Below, one piece after another: positions 1 to 8,361 of a stretch of 64,000 bases of DNA. Location of the stretch: contig NZ_CP053660.1 of the NCBI RefSeq assembly GCF_013177455.1, positions 4,092,001-4,156,000 of the forward strand. Reading direction: 5' to 3'. Position 1 is the first letter of the stretch; every line of letters begins with the position of its first letter. Under the pieces are notes generated by a model. That model was not told the origin of the DNA. It did no database searches and worked only from the letters and a program-made list of their open reading frames with translations. A program made the position numbers and the translations under genes. This DNA comes from Nocardioides marmotae (GTDB lineage: Bacteria > Actinomycetota > Actinomycetes > Propionibacteriales > Nocardioidaceae).

Positions 1-1
1 G

Positions 2-1804
2 TTCGGCATCGAGCTGGAGGTGGTCCACCACACCCAGCTGCTGAACCGCCTGGTCCGCGAGGGCAAGCTGACGCCGGTCGCGAACGGCGAGGGCGCCCAC
101 AAGCGCTCGATCACCTACCACGACCCCTGCTACATCGGTCGCCACAACGGCGTCTACAGCCCGCCGCGCGAGCTGCTCCAGGTCCTGCCCGGCGCCGAGT
201 ACGTCGAGATGGAGCGCAACTCCGAGCGCGCCTTCTGCTGCGGCGCCGGCGGCGCGCGCATGTGGATGGAGGAGAACACCGGCGAGCGGATCAACGTCAA
301 CCGCACCAAGGAGGCCGTCGGCACCGGCGCCGACCAGATCGCGGTCGGCTGCCCGTTCTGCCGCGTGATGCTCTCCGACGGCCTGACCGCCCAGCAGTCC
401 AAGGGCGAGGCCCGCGAGGAGGTCGAGGTCCTCGACGTCGCGCAGATGCTGCTCGCCTCGGTCAAGGGCGAGGTCGCCACGAAGGTCAAGCCCGGCGGCG
501 GTACGCCGTCGGCCAAGGCCGCCCCGTCGGAGGACGTCAAGGCCGAGCCGGAGCAGGGTGACGACACCCAGGCCTCCGACGACGTCGTGACCGAGACCGC
601 CGACGCCGGCCCGCTGGCGAAGGCGTCGGGCGGCTCCTCGCTGTTCGACACCCCCGCCGACGACGCCGCCGACGGCGACCAGGCCGACTCCGCCTCGACC
701 GAGGCCACCCCCGCCCAGGAGGCGAAGGCGGCCTCCTCCGCCGGCGCCGGGTCCTCGCTGTTCGACCTCGGTGGCGACAGCGCCGCCGAGGAGGAGCCCG
801 CGAAGACCGAGCCGAAGACCGAGGCTCCGGCTGCTGCGAAGACCGAGTCGAAGCCGGCCGCCCAGGAGACCGACCTCGGCTCCGGCGGGTCGCTCTTCGA
901 CCTCGGTGGCGGCGACGAGCCCGCCCCGGCCGAGGCCAAGACCGAGCCGAAGGCGGAGCCCGAGGCGAAGACCGAGGCCCCGGCGGAGCCGAAGACCGAG
1001 CCGAAGGCCGAGGCGAAGCCGGCCGCACCGGTGGCCGACCTCGGCTCCGGCGGCTCGCTCTTCGACATCGCTGCCGAGGAGCCGGCCCCGGCCGCTCCGA
1101 AGGCGGAGGAGCCGAAGACCGAGGAGCCCCAGGCCGAGGAGCCCCAGGCCGAGAAGCCCCAGGCCGAGGAGCCGAAGGCCGAGACCAAGGCCGAGCCCGC
1201 CCCGGCGGCGGAGCCGGCCGCCGAGGTGGACCTGTCCTCGGGTGGCTCGCTGTTCGACATCGAGGCCCCGGCCGCGCCGGCACCGAAGGCCGCCCCGGCC
1301 CAGCCCGAGCCCGAGGACGAGGTCGTCGAGGCCTCGGCCACCCCGGAGTCGGCGGACACCGAGGCCGAGGAGGTCGTCGAGACCGAGACCGCCGCCCCGG
1401 CCGCGGAGGCACCCGCCCGCACGGCCGCGACCCCGGCCGCGTCGATCCCGGAGGGTGGCTCGCTGTTCGACATCGCCGCCCCCGAGGCCGTCGCCCAGCC
1501 GGAGAAGCGTCCCGAGCGCCCCGCCGCCCCGGCGGCCGAGGCGACCACCGAGACGGCCGCCACGGAGTCGAGCACGGAGTCGACCACCGGGGCCACCCCG
1601 GCCGACGCGCCGAGCGGCGAGCAGGTCAGCGCGGCCGCCACGGCGATCGCGAGCGACGACCCGACGCCGGCGCCCGAGCCCGAGCCCGAGCCCGAGGAGC
1701 CGGCCGCGGAGCCGGAGAAGCCGAAGGCGTCCTCGAACGGCGCGGCGAACCAGCCGCGGACCGACGTGGAGATCTCCGAGGGCGGGTCGCTCTTCGACCT
1801 CTGA
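2..1804 (+). CDS. (Fe-S)-binding reductase, Rv0338c-like, C-terminal part (5' end outside window)
   Basis: The frame is open from the window edge, leaving 600 residues of a larger protein. The first ~145 residues are the end of a heterodisulfide-reductase-type CCG domain: HDPCYIGRHN, FCCGAGGARMW and CPFCRVM supply Cys residues expected to bind an Fe-S cluster. Wording and layout resemble the mycobacterial membrane-associated Fe-S reductase Rv0338c, thought to act in quinone-linked redox metabolism. From about residue 150 to the end the chain is a low-complexity Ala/Pro/Glu/Lys tail of roughly 450 residues carrying seven SLFD motifs, the last forming the C-terminus. The tail is far longer than the CCG remnant in this window. 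Domain identity is secure; the electron partner is unknown. Confidence 0.85.
   Translation, partial: FGIELEVVHHTQLLNRLVREGKLTPVANGEGAHKRSITYHDPCYIGRHNGVYSPPRELLQVLPGAEYVEMERNSERAFCCGAGGARMWMEENTGERINVNRTKEAVGTGADQIAVGCPFCRVMLSDGLTAQQSKGEAREEVEVLDVAQMLLASVKGEVATKVKPGGGTPSAKAAPSEDVKAEPEQGDDTQASDDVVTETADAGPLAKASGGSSLFDTPADDAADGDQADSASTEATPAQEAKAASSAGAGSSLFDLGGDSAAEEEPAKTEPKTEAPAAAKTESKPAAQETDLGSGGSLFDLGGGDEPAPAEAKTEPKAEPEAKTEAPAEPKTEPKAEAKPAAPVADLGSGGSLFDIAAEEPAPAAPKAEEPKTEEPQAEEPQAEKPQAEEPKAETKAEPAPAAEPAAEVDLSSGGSLFDIEAPAAPAPKAAPAQPEPEDEVVEASATPESADTEAEEVVETETAAPAAEAPARTAATPAASIPEGGSLFDIAAPEAVAQPEKRPERPAAPAAEATTETAATESSTESTTGATPADAPSGEQVSAAATAIASDDPTPAPEPEPEPEEPAAEPEKPKASSNGAANQPRTDVEISEGGSLFDL
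629..1801 (+). repeat. Seven spaced GG(S)SLFD motifs in the Fe-S protein tail
   Basis: Copies lie at 629-649 and 746-766 (GGSSLFD, AGSSLFD), then 884-901, 1049-1066, 1241-1258, 1454-1471 and 1781-1801 (GGSLFD, each followed by L or I). Spacers are 35-105 residues of Ala/Pro/Glu/Lys. The identical hydrophobic core in an otherwise charged, disordered-looking chain suggests a repeated short linear binding motif. Confidence 0.85.
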
Positions 1805-1827
1805 GCCGAGGCACCGCACGATCCGAT

Positions 1828-1885
1828 GACGGGGTCGTGTGCTCCAGGAAGCGCTGCGGCGCGGACCGGGGCACACGACCCCGTC
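1828..1885. terminator. Long inverted repeat after the Fe-S gene
   Basis: A perfect 15-bp stem (1828-1842 with 1871-1885, gacggggtcgtgtgc) encloses a 28-nt loop, 24 bp past the Fe-S protein stop. There is no U-tract, as is usual in actinobacteria. It probably separates this gene from the MFS gene, whose likely -10 (taggct, 1903-1908) follows. Confidence 0.6.
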
Positions 1886-1937
1886 GTCGTACCACCCACC
1901 GCTAGGCTCACCTGCCGATCGCCGAGGAGGCCCACGG

Positions 1938-3515
1938 GTGAACGCCCCCACGACCGGCAACGCCGCCGGGACCGCCGGGACCACCGGCACGACCCCCGCC
2001 GACGCGACCGTCGAGGTCTCGACGGCCCGCCGCTGGGCCTCGCTGGCTGTGCTGTCGGCCAGCCTGCTCGTGGTCACGATGGACCTGACCATCCTCAACG
2101 TCGCGCTGCCCGAGCTGGCCGCCGACGTACGCCCCTCGGCGACCGAGCAGCTGTGGATCGTCGACAGCTACTCCCTCGTCCTGGCGGGCCTGCTGATCTC
2201 GATGTCGGCGCTCGCGGACAGGTGGGGGCGCAAGCGGCTGCTGCTGCTCGGGTTCGTGGTGTTCGGCGCTGCCTCGGCGCTGGTCGTGGTGACCGACTCC
2301 CCCTGGGAGGTCGTCGCCGCGCGCTCGCTGCTCGGCGCCGGCGGCGCGATGATCATGCCGACGACGCTCTCGCTGCTCCGGTCGGTCTTCACCGACCCCG
2401 CCGAGCGGGCCACCGCCCTGGGCGTGTGGGCGGGCGTCTCCGCGCTCGGCGCCGCCATCGGGCCGATCGCCGGCGGCGCGCTGCTCGAGCACTTCAGCTG
2501 GCACGCGGCGTTCCTCGTCAACGTGCCGCTCATGGCCATCGCCGTCGTGGCCGGCGCGACGATCCTCCCCGAGGCGCGCGCCACCCACGCCTCGCCCTGG
2601 GACGTCCCGGCGATCGCGCTGTCGATCGCGGGGATGGTCGGCCTGGTGTGGGCGATCAAGCGGGTCGCGGAGGAGGAGTCGCTCACCGACCCGCTCGGCC
2701 TGGGTGTGCTGGTCGCCGCGGTCGCGGCGCTGGCGGTCTTCGTCCGGCGCTGCCTGCGCCGGCCCGACCCGCTGCTCGACGTGCGGCTCTTCCGGCGGCG
2801 GCCGTTCGCGGCGGGGGTGGTCGCGGCGCTGAGCGCGATGTTCGCGATGGCGGCGATCCTGCTGCTGCTCGCCCAGTGGCTCCAGCTGGTCGAGGGGCAC
2901 TCCCCGCTCGCGGCGGGGGTCCGGCTGCTGCCGCTCGCCGGCGGCGGGCTGGCCGCCTCCCTGCTCGCCTCACCGCTGGCCCGGCTCGTGGGCGCCCGGA
3001 CGGTCCTCGCGGGCGGCCTCGCCGCGGCGGGCCTGGGCGCGCTGCTCGTGCCGCTGGCGCCCGGGGACCTCGGCTACGGGACGGTCGCGGCGGCGATGAC
3101 GCTGGTGGGCGCGGGCGCCGGGTCCCTGGCGATCGGCTCAGCGATGATCATGGCCGGCACCCCCGCGGACAAGGCGGGCAGCGCCGCGGCGATCGAGGAG
3201 ACGGCGTACGACCTCGGCAGCGTGCTCGGCGTCGCCGCCCTGGGCAGCCTCGCCTCGGTCGTCTACCGCGACCGCCTGCGGGTCGAGGCGCTCCTCGCCG
3301 AGGGCCTGCCCGCCGACGCCGCACGCGCCGCGGCGGACTCGCTGGGCGCCGCGACCACGCTGGGTGTCCCAGGGCTGGCCGAGCGGGCGGGGGCGGCGTT
3401 CACCGATGCCCTGGTCGAGACCTGCTTGGCCGGCGGCGTGGCCATGGTGGTCATGGCCGTCGTCGTGTGGGCCACGGCCCCCCGCGGGCTGGACATCACC
3501 CAGCAGCAGCACTGA
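1938..3515 (+). CDS. MFS transporter, DHA2 (14-TM) drug-exporter type
   Basis: 525 aa with many hydrophobic segments spread over the whole length, as in the 14-helix DHA2 family of proton-driven exporters (EmrB/QacA-like). The first helix contains the family signature MDLTILNVALPELAADV, and the A-motif region reads ADRWGRKR between helices 2 and 3. The GTG start at 1938 was chosen because cgaggagg lies 8 nt upstream and because the residues before it are not conserved in character; a -10-like taggct at 1903-1908 supports an ordinary leadered mRNA. The substrate is unknown; family members expel antibiotics, dyes or antiseptics. No regulator is adjacent. It is converging with the symporter pair on the opposite strand. 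Confidence 0.88.
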   Translation: MNAPTTGNAAGTAGTTGTTPADATVEVSTARRWASLAVLSASLLVVTMDLTILNVALPELAADVRPSATEQLWIVDSYSLVLAGLLISMSALADRWGRKRLLLLGFVVFGAASALVVVTDSPWEVVAARSLLGAGGAMIMPTTLSLLRSVFTDPAERATALGVWAGVSALGAAIGPIAGGALLEHFSWHAAFLVNVPLMAIAVVAGATILPEARATHASPWDVPAIALSIAGMVGLVWAIKRVAEEESLTDPLGLGVLVAAVAALAVFVRRCLRRPDPLLDVRLFRRRPFAAGVVAALSAMFAMAAILLLLAQWLQLVEGHSPLAAGVRLLPLAGGGLAASLLASPLARLVGARTVLAGGLAAAGLGALLVPLAPGDLGYGTVAAAMTLVGAGAGSLAIGSAMIMAGTPADKAGSAAAIEETAYDLGSVLGVAALGSLASVVYRDRLRVEALLAEGLPADAARAAADSLGAATTLGVPGLAERAGAAFTDALVETCLAGGVAMVVMAVVVWATAPRGLDITQQQH

Positions 3516-3537
3516 GCCCCGGGGCCCCAGGGGCGTC

Positions 3538-3813
3538 TCACTCCTCCCGCGCGGACTCCTCGGCCCCCGCGTCGGGAACGTAGGTCGGCCGGAGCAGGGC
3601 CCAGACCACGAAGGCGATGCCGACGACCAGCATCCCGAGGCCGGCCCAGAGGTTGGCGTTCGTGCCGCCGGTCTTCTCGGTCTCGGCGTCACCGAAGAGA
3701 CCCATCAGCGTGAGGATCACGCCGTAGACGGTCAGCAGGCCGCCGATGATGTTGCGGATGTCGAACGCGCCGGCGCGGTGGCGACGGCGCGAGGCCGTGG
3801 CGGGTGTGGACAC
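3538..3813 (-). CDS. Small two-helix membrane protein next to a sodium/solute symporter
   Basis: 91 aa with a GTG start preceded by aaggag at a 5-nt distance. A basic N-terminus (ASRRRHRAG) leads into two hydrophobic stretches (IIGGLLTVYGVILTLMGLF and LWAGLGMLVVGIAFVVWALL), ending in an acidic tail. It starts 20 bp after the symporter stop on the same strand, so the two are almost surely co-transcribed. Small membrane proteins are common beside SSS-family transporters and may act as accessory subunits, but no function is shown here. Confidence 0.75.
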   Translation of the reverse strand: MSTPATASRRRHRAGAFDIRNIIGGLLTVYGVILTLMGLFGDAETEKTGGTNANLWAGLGMLVVGIAFVVWALLRPTYVPDAGAEESAREE

Positions 3814-3833
3814 GGGGACTCCTTCGGGAGGCT

Positions 3834-5582
3834 CTAGAAGAGGAGGTTGAGGACGACGACCATCGCGAGCGCGACGCCGGCGAGGGGGAGGGTGCGGCGG
3901 TACCACGGGTACGACGCCTCGTCGGCGTCCACGAGGTCCTCGCGGGGGGTCTCGGAGTAGACCAGGCCCCTGAGCTCCTCGACCGGCTTGGGCTTGGTCA
4001 CCAGCGAGACGAGGACGCTCAGCACGATGTCGACGACGAAGGCCGCGCCGGCCGCGAGGAACGCCGCGCCCTGCCCGCCCACGGGGATCACGCCGAGGCT
4101 CAGCGAGCCGAACGCGTCCTCGCTCAGGAACGCCACCAGCACCGCGGAGAGCGTGCCGGAGACCAGGCCCACCCAGCCGGCGGTCGCGGTCATCCGCTTC
4201 CAGAACATGCCGAGGATGAACGTCGCGAACAGCGGGGCGTTGAAGAACCCGAACAGCGTCTGGAGGTAGTCCATGATGTTCGAGAAGTTCGTGGCGAGGT
4301 AGGCCGTGCCGACGGCAACGATGGTCGCGCCGAGCGTCGCCAGCCGGCCGACGGTCAGGTAGTAGTCGTCGTCGCGGTCCTTGACGGCGTACCGCTGCCA
4401 GAGGTCGTAGCTGAAGACGGTGTTGAACGCCGAGATGTTGGCCGCCATGCCGGCCATGAACGCCGCGAGCAGACCGGCGATCGCGACGCCGAGCAGGCCG
4501 TTGGGCAACAGGTCGCGCATCAGGTAGAGCAAGGAGTCGTTGTACGTCACCGTGCCGCCGGTGCCGCCGGAGACCTCCTCGCCGGCCTTGGTCTGCGCGA
4601 TCTCCGAGACGAGGACGGCGGCGATCATGCCGGGCAGGATCGTGATGAACGGGATGAACATCTTCGGGAACGCGCCGATGATCGGCGTCTTGCGCGCCGA
4701 GGAGATCGAGTCGGTGGCCATCGCGCGCTGGACCTCGACGAAGTTGGTCGTCCAGTAGCCGAAGGACAGCACGAAGCCGAGGCCGAAGACGATGCCGATG
4801 ACCGAGAGCAGGTCGGAGTCGAAGCCGGTCAGCGCGTTGCCGGGCCAGGAGTTGAGCTGCTGGGCGGCGGGCACGGTGTCGGGGTTGTCGGCGGCGGCGT
4901 CGGTGATCTGGTCCTTCAGCCCGCCCCAGCCCCCGACCCGGTCCAGGCCGATCAGGGTCAGCGGGAGCAGCGCCGCGACGATGACGAAGAACTGCAGCAC
5001 CTCGTTGTAGATCGCGGCGCTCAGCCCGCCGAGGGTGATGTAGGAGAGCACGACGACCGCGGCGACGATCAGCGCGACGAACAGCGGCCAGCCCAGGAGC
5101 GCCTGGATGATTGTGCCGAGCAGGTAGAGGTTGATGCCGGCGATCAGCAGCTGGGCGATCGCGAAGGAGATCGAGTTGACCAGGTGCGCGCCGGTGCCGA
5201 ACCGGCGGAACATGAACTCCGGCACCGAGCGGACCTTGGAGCCGTAGTAGAAGGGCATCATCACGACGCCGAGGAAGAGCATCGCCGGGATCGCGCCGAC
5301 CCAGAAGTAGTGCACGGTCGGCAGCCCGAACTCCGCACCGGAGGCGGACATGCCCATGATCTCGACGGCGCCGAGGTTGGCGGCGATGAACGCCAGGCCG
5401 GTGACCCAGGCGGGCAGCGAGCGCCCGGACAGAAAGAAGTCGACGGAGTCCGACACCTGCCGGCGGGCCATCACGCCGATACCGAGCACGACGGCGAAGT
5501 AGAGACCGACGATCAGGTAGTCCACGGGACCTGCATCGATGAGGGTGTCGCTCGCGAGGACGGTCGGAGCCCAGGTGGCCAT
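3834..5582 (-). CDS. Sodium:solute symporter (SSS family, SGLT-like)
   Basis: 582 aa, multi-spanning throughout. Family hallmarks include the region GLAFIAANLGAVEIMG, the substrate/sodium-site neighbourhood AFMAGMAANISAFNTVFSYD and a long extramembrane insert near residues 230-270. The overall pattern resembles the sugar-transporting SGLT branch more than the proline or acetate branches, but the substrate is not determinable. The ATG at 5582 (MATWAPTV) was chosen because upstream codons encode a non-hydrophobic Arg-rich stretch overlapping the divergent promoter; the RBS is weak (aaagg). It heads a two-gene unit with the small membrane protein. Confidence 0.85.
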   Translation of the reverse strand: MATWAPTVLASDTLIDAGPVDYLIVGLYFAVVLGIGVMARRQVSDSVDFFLSGRSLPAWVTGLAFIAANLGAVEIMGMSASGAEFGLPTVHYFWVGAIPAMLFLGVVMMPFYYGSKVRSVPEFMFRRFGTGAHLVNSISFAIAQLLIAGINLYLLGTIIQALLGWPLFVALIVAAVVVLSYITLGGLSAAIYNEVLQFFVIVAALLPLTLIGLDRVGGWGGLKDQITDAAADNPDTVPAAQQLNSWPGNALTGFDSDLLSVIGIVFGLGFVLSFGYWTTNFVEVQRAMATDSISSARKTPIIGAFPKMFIPFITILPGMIAAVLVSEIAQTKAGEEVSGGTGGTVTYNDSLLYLMRDLLPNGLLGVAIAGLLAAFMAGMAANISAFNTVFSYDLWQRYAVKDRDDDYYLTVGRLATLGATIVAVGTAYLATNFSNIMDYLQTLFGFFNAPLFATFILGMFWKRMTATAGWVGLVSGTLSAVLVAFLSEDAFGSLSLGVIPVGGQGAAFLAAGAAFVVDIVLSVLVSLVTKPKPVEELRGLVYSETPREDLVDADEASYPWYRRTLPLAGVALAMVVVLNLLF

Positions 5583-5707
5583 GGTGGGCCTTTCGTGACG
5601 GCGGTGCGGGGAGCGGTCGCACCCCGGGTTCCGGAGCAGGGCCGCGTCGCCCGATGCCCGGAAGCCGGCGACGACAAACTGCTGCCACGTGTGACGCCAG
5701 ACCCCTC

Positions 5708-5743
5708 TTGACATGACGTCACGGTGATGTCACGGTGGTGCGC
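5708..5743 (+). promoter_or_regulatory. Leaderless promoter with direct repeat
   Basis: TTGACA (5708-5713), a 17-bp spacer, CACGGT (5731-5736) and then 7 nt to the ATG at 5744. Two copies of gtcacggtg (5718-5726, 5729-5737) lie 11 bp apart, one helical turn, covering spacer and -10. This arrangement would suit an RHH dimer binding its own promoter. Confidence 0.6.
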
Positions 5744-6295
5744 ATGGACATCACGCCGTACGTCGAAGCCTTGCGCCGCGACCTGCTCGCGGCCGCCGAG
5801 GCGGCCGGCCCGGAGGCCCGCCAGGCCGCCGAGCGGCTGACGTTCGCCATCGACCCCGCCGCCCGGCTCGCGCTGATGGAGGCCGTCTCCCAGGCGGCCG
5901 CCGAGATCACCGCGGAGATGCCGGCCGGGAGCGTCGACGTGCGGCTCAACGGCCGCGACCTGGACTTCGTCGTCGACGCCGCCCCGACCCCGCCCGCCCC
6001 GCCCGCGGCCCCCGCGCCCCCGGCCGCTCCCCCGCCGCCGGGCGCGGAGGGCGAGGCCGAGGACGACTCGGTCGCGCGGATCACGCTGCGGCTGCCCGAA
6101 TCGGTCAAGGCGCGCGCCGAGGAGCTCGCGGCCCGCTCGGGGCAGTCCCTCAACACCTGGCTGGTCGGCGTCGTCCGCGCCGCGACCCGCGAGGGCGCGA
6201 TCAGCGTCGACATCGACCTCTCCAGCATCCCCTTCCTCGGCGGCGGCGACCCGCTCGGCCGCCGCGGCAACCGCCGGATGAACGGGTGGCTCTAG
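5744..6295 (+). CDS. RHH/HicB-antitoxin-like DNA-binding protein
   Basis: 183 aa. The N-terminal ~75 residues are helical and Ala-rich, followed by a Pro/Ala linker (about residues 85-108). The C-terminal part RITLRLPESVKARAEELA... SGQSLNTWLVGVVRAA has the strand-helix-helix pattern of a ribbon-helix-helix domain, as in HicB-type antitoxins. No HicA-like toxin is adjacent; a DUF4097 gene follows after 4 bp, so it is more likely a transcriptional regulator of this operon than half of a toxin-antitoxin pair. The ATG at 5744 fits a leaderless promoter; an in-frame GTG at 5735 is the alternative. Confidence 0.7.
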   Translation: MDITPYVEALRRDLLAAAEAAGPEARQAAERLTFAIDPAARLALMEAVSQAAAEITAEMPAGSVDVRLNGRDLDFVVDAAPTPPAPPAAPAPPAAPPPPGAEGEAEDDSVARITLRLPESVKARAEELAARSGQSLNTWLVGVVRAATREGAISVDIDLSSIPFLGGGDPLGRRGNRRMNGWL

Positions 6296-6299
6296 TCCC

Positions 6300-7139
6300 A
6301 TGAGCGAACGACCCGTCATCGAGCACCGCCACCCCGCCCCCGGGCCGGTCGACCTCTACGTCGAGGTCGGCGACGGCCGGGTGCACGTCACCGCGACCGA
6401 CACCGACCACACGGCCGTGCGGATCACCGGCCACGACGCCCAGGACGTGGCGCTCGAGCTGGGCCCCGAGCAGGTCTCGGTCGTCGCGCCCCGCCGCCGG
6501 GCCGGCTTCCTGACCGGGGACCGGTCGCTGGTCGTCGAGGTCGAGGTCCCGCTCGGGACCCGGGTCGTCGCCCGGACCGGCAGCGCCGACGTCGTCCTCG
6601 ACGGCCGGGCCGGTCGCTGCCAGCTGCGCACCGGCTCCGGCGACGTACGCGTCGAGGAGCTCGGCGCACCCGCCACCGTCGAGACCGGCTCGGGCCGGAT
6701 CGAGGTGGCGGAGGCGGCCGGCGAGCTGCGGGTCAAGAGCGGGTCCGGCGACGTACGCCTCGGGCACGTTGGCGCCGCCGTCGCCGTCTCCACCGGGTCC
6801 GGCACGGTCACCGTCGCCAGCAACGACGGCCCGGTCGCGGTGAAGACCGGCTCCGGCGACCTCGACGTCACCGAGGCCCGCACCGACGTCACTCTGGCCA
6901 CCGGCAGCGGCGACCTGCGGATCGGCGCAGCGACCCGCGGGCGGGTGACCGCCAAGGGCGCCTCCGGCGACGTCCGCGTCGGCATCCGCCCGGGCACCCC
7001 GGTGTGGACCGACATCAGCACCGTCTCGGGCACGGTCCGCTCCGAGCTGCCGAGCACCGGCGCCCCCGCCGAGGGCCAGGACCACGTCGAGCTGCGCGCC
7101 CGCACGGTCAGCGGGGACGTCGTCCTCACCCCGGCCTGA
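6300..7139 (+). CDS. DUF4097 beta-strand-repeat protein
   Basis: 279 aa without signal peptide or membrane segment. From about residue 85 onward it repeats a short beta-strand unit with the core TGSGDV/KSGSGDVR/ATGSGDLR, about eight times, the signature of DUF4097 (adhesin-like beta-helix or beta-solenoid). It starts 4 bp after the RHH gene stop, so translation is probably coupled. The biochemical role of DUF4097 proteins is not established; some are linked to envelope-stress or phage-shock loci. Pairing with an RHH regulator is the only functional clue. Confidence 0.82.
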   Translation: MSERPVIEHRHPAPGPVDLYVEVGDGRVHVTATDTDHTAVRITGHDAQDVALELGPEQVSVVAPRRRAGFLTGDRSLVVEVEVPLGTRVVARTGSADVVLDGRAGRCQLRTGSGDVRVEELGAPATVETGSGRIEVAEAAGELRVKSGSGDVRLGHVGAAVAVSTGSGTVTVASNDGPVAVKTGSGDLDVTEARTDVTLATGSGDLRIGAATRGRVTAKGASGDVRVGIRPGTPVWTDISTVSGTVRSELPSTGAPAEGQDHVELRARTVSGDVVLTPA

Positions 7140-7178
7140 CCCGACCACCCCCCAGCCCCCCAGACCTCAGGAGCAGCC

Positions 7179-7328
7179 ATGAACGACCAGCACGCCCTCA
7201 TCGAGCGCGAGGCGCACCACCAGATCACCGAGCGCGTCGCGCGCGCCTCCACCCCGCGGGTGCGGGCCTCGCGCCGGCACCAGGTCGCCCAGGGCCTGCG
7301 GCGGTTCGCCGACCGCCTCGACGGCTGA
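7179..7328 (+). CDS. Small basic helical protein, 49 aa
   Basis: ATG at 7179 is preceded by caggag, 6 nt away, 39 bp after the DUF4097 gene. The 49-residue product (MNDQHALIEREAHHQITERV... ending RRFADRLDG) is rich in Arg, His and Glu, lacks Cys and hydrophobic segments, and is probably all-helical. The position suggests the third gene of the RHH-DUF4097 operon. No family is recognised. Confidence 0.5.
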   Translation: MNDQHALIEREAHHQITERVARASTPRVRASRRHQVAQGLRRFADRLDG

Positions 7329-7355
7329 CCGGTTCCCGGGTCCCTCGGCGGGGGG

Positions 7356-8297
7356 TCAGCCCTTCATGGCGACGCCGCGGCGCCAGTACCCCATGAACGA
7401 CACCTGGCGGCGGTCCATGCCAAGCTCGTTGACCAGCGCCCGCCGCAGGGTGGTGACCACCTTGGACTCGCCGGCGATCCAGGCGTAGACGCCGTCGGTG
7501 GTGGTCGCCTCGAGCGGCGCCTCGATCTCGCCGGAGGAGGAGTACATCGGGGTCTCCCAGAGGTCCGGGTCGACCTCCTCGTCGGTGACCTCCTCGACCG
7601 CGACCGGCGCGCCGAGGTGCTCGAGGACCGCGGGCTGGAGCAGCGAGCCGAGCTCGGCGCCCTCGCGGGGCAGCCAGGTGATCGTGACGCCCTCGGGGTG
7701 CTGCACGGTCTGCACGTCGGCGGCGTACGGGACCTCGAGGAACACCGCCCCCTGCGCGTCGTTCGGCAGCAGCGCGAGCGTCGCGCAGGCCGCCGGCACG
7801 GCGGTCTCGTCGCCGGCGATGACGACCCGGCTCGCCGAGCCGGGCACGAACTCGATGCCGCCGAAGGACATCCCCCGCCGCGGGCACATCAGCACGATCC
7901 GGTCACCGACGGCCGCGGACGCCGCCCACGACGAGCCCGGGCCGGAGTGCCCGTCGGCCTCGTGCAGGACCATGTCGACGACCAGGCGGGTGTCGGCGCC
8001 CTCCCCGCGGACGTCGCGGATCGTGTAGGTCCGCATGTGGCCGCGCTCCTCGGCGGGGCGCGCGAACCAGGCCTGCATCCACCCCTCGTCGGCCCCGGCG
8101 ACCGACTCCGGCGCAGCGCCGGCCGGCGGGAAGATCAGCTTGATCCGCTGGTCGTAGAGCGGCTGGTCGACGCCGAACTCCGCCAGCGCGGGCGACCCGA
8201 GCTCCACGCGCACGAAGCTCGGCGAGAGCCGCCGCACCGAGACGACCTCGACCTCCTCCAGCAGGAGCGGGAGGGCGGGGGAGCTGAGCGTGGTCAT
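7356..8297 (-). CDS. Siderophore-interacting protein (FAD/NAD(P)H ferric-siderophore reductase, ViuB/SIP family)
   Basis: 313 aa. The N-terminal half is an FAD-binding barrel with RTYTIRDVR (FAD-phosphate contact, RxYT) and GPGSSWAASAAVGD; the C-terminal half is the SIP NAD(P)H domain (AGDETAVPAACATLAL, and the end-motif GYWRRGVA). The family releases iron in the cytoplasm by reducing ferric siderophores. The ATG at 8297 is followed upstream by an IdeR/DtxR-type box, so iron repression is expected. No siderophore transporter lies nearby. Confidence 0.9.
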   Translation of the reverse strand: MTTLSSPALPLLLEEVEVVSVRRLSPSFVRVELGSPALAEFGVDQPLYDQRIKLIFPPAGAAPESVAGADEGWMQAWFARPAEERGHMRTYTIRDVRGEGADTRLVVDMVLHEADGHSGPGSSWAASAAVGDRIVLMCPRRGMSFGGIEFVPGSASRVVIAGDETAVPAACATLALLPNDAQGAVFLEVPYAADVQTVQHPEGVTITWLPREGAELGSLLQPAVLEHLGAPVAVEEVTDEEVDPDLWETPMYSSSGEIEAPLEATTTDGVYAWIAGESKVVTTLRRALVNELGMDRRQVSFMGYWRRGVAMKG

Positions 8298-8320
8298 CGG
8301 GGTCCGATCGTGAGGGTGAC

Positions 8321-8339
8321 CTAACTTAGGCTCACCTTA
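8321..8339. promoter_or_regulatory. IdeR/DtxR iron box
   Basis: On the minus strand the 19-mer TAAGGTGAGCCTAAGTTAG closely fits the IdeR consensus TWAGGTWAGSCTWACCTWA. It lies 23 bp upstream of the siderophore-interacting gene and would overlap its -35 region if CACGAT (8307-8312) is the -10. Binding of Fe-loaded IdeR should repress transcription. Confidence 0.8.
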
Positions 8340-8361
8340 CACGCGGCCCCGCGCCCTGGCC

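Noticed and set aside
154..1935. Long minus-strand open frame opposite the Fe-S protein
   Set aside because: It is Ser/Gly/Ala-rich, mirrors the plus-strand Ala/Glu/Pro tail and has no domain, so it is a GC-rich shadow of the real gene.
3513..3536. Short hairpin gcccc...ggggc after the MFS gene
   Set aside because: Very short and expected by chance at this GC content; not called as a terminator.
5744..6295. HicAB toxin-antitoxin pair
   Set aside because: Only an RHH/HicB-like protein is present; the next gene is DUF4097, not a HicA-type RNase.
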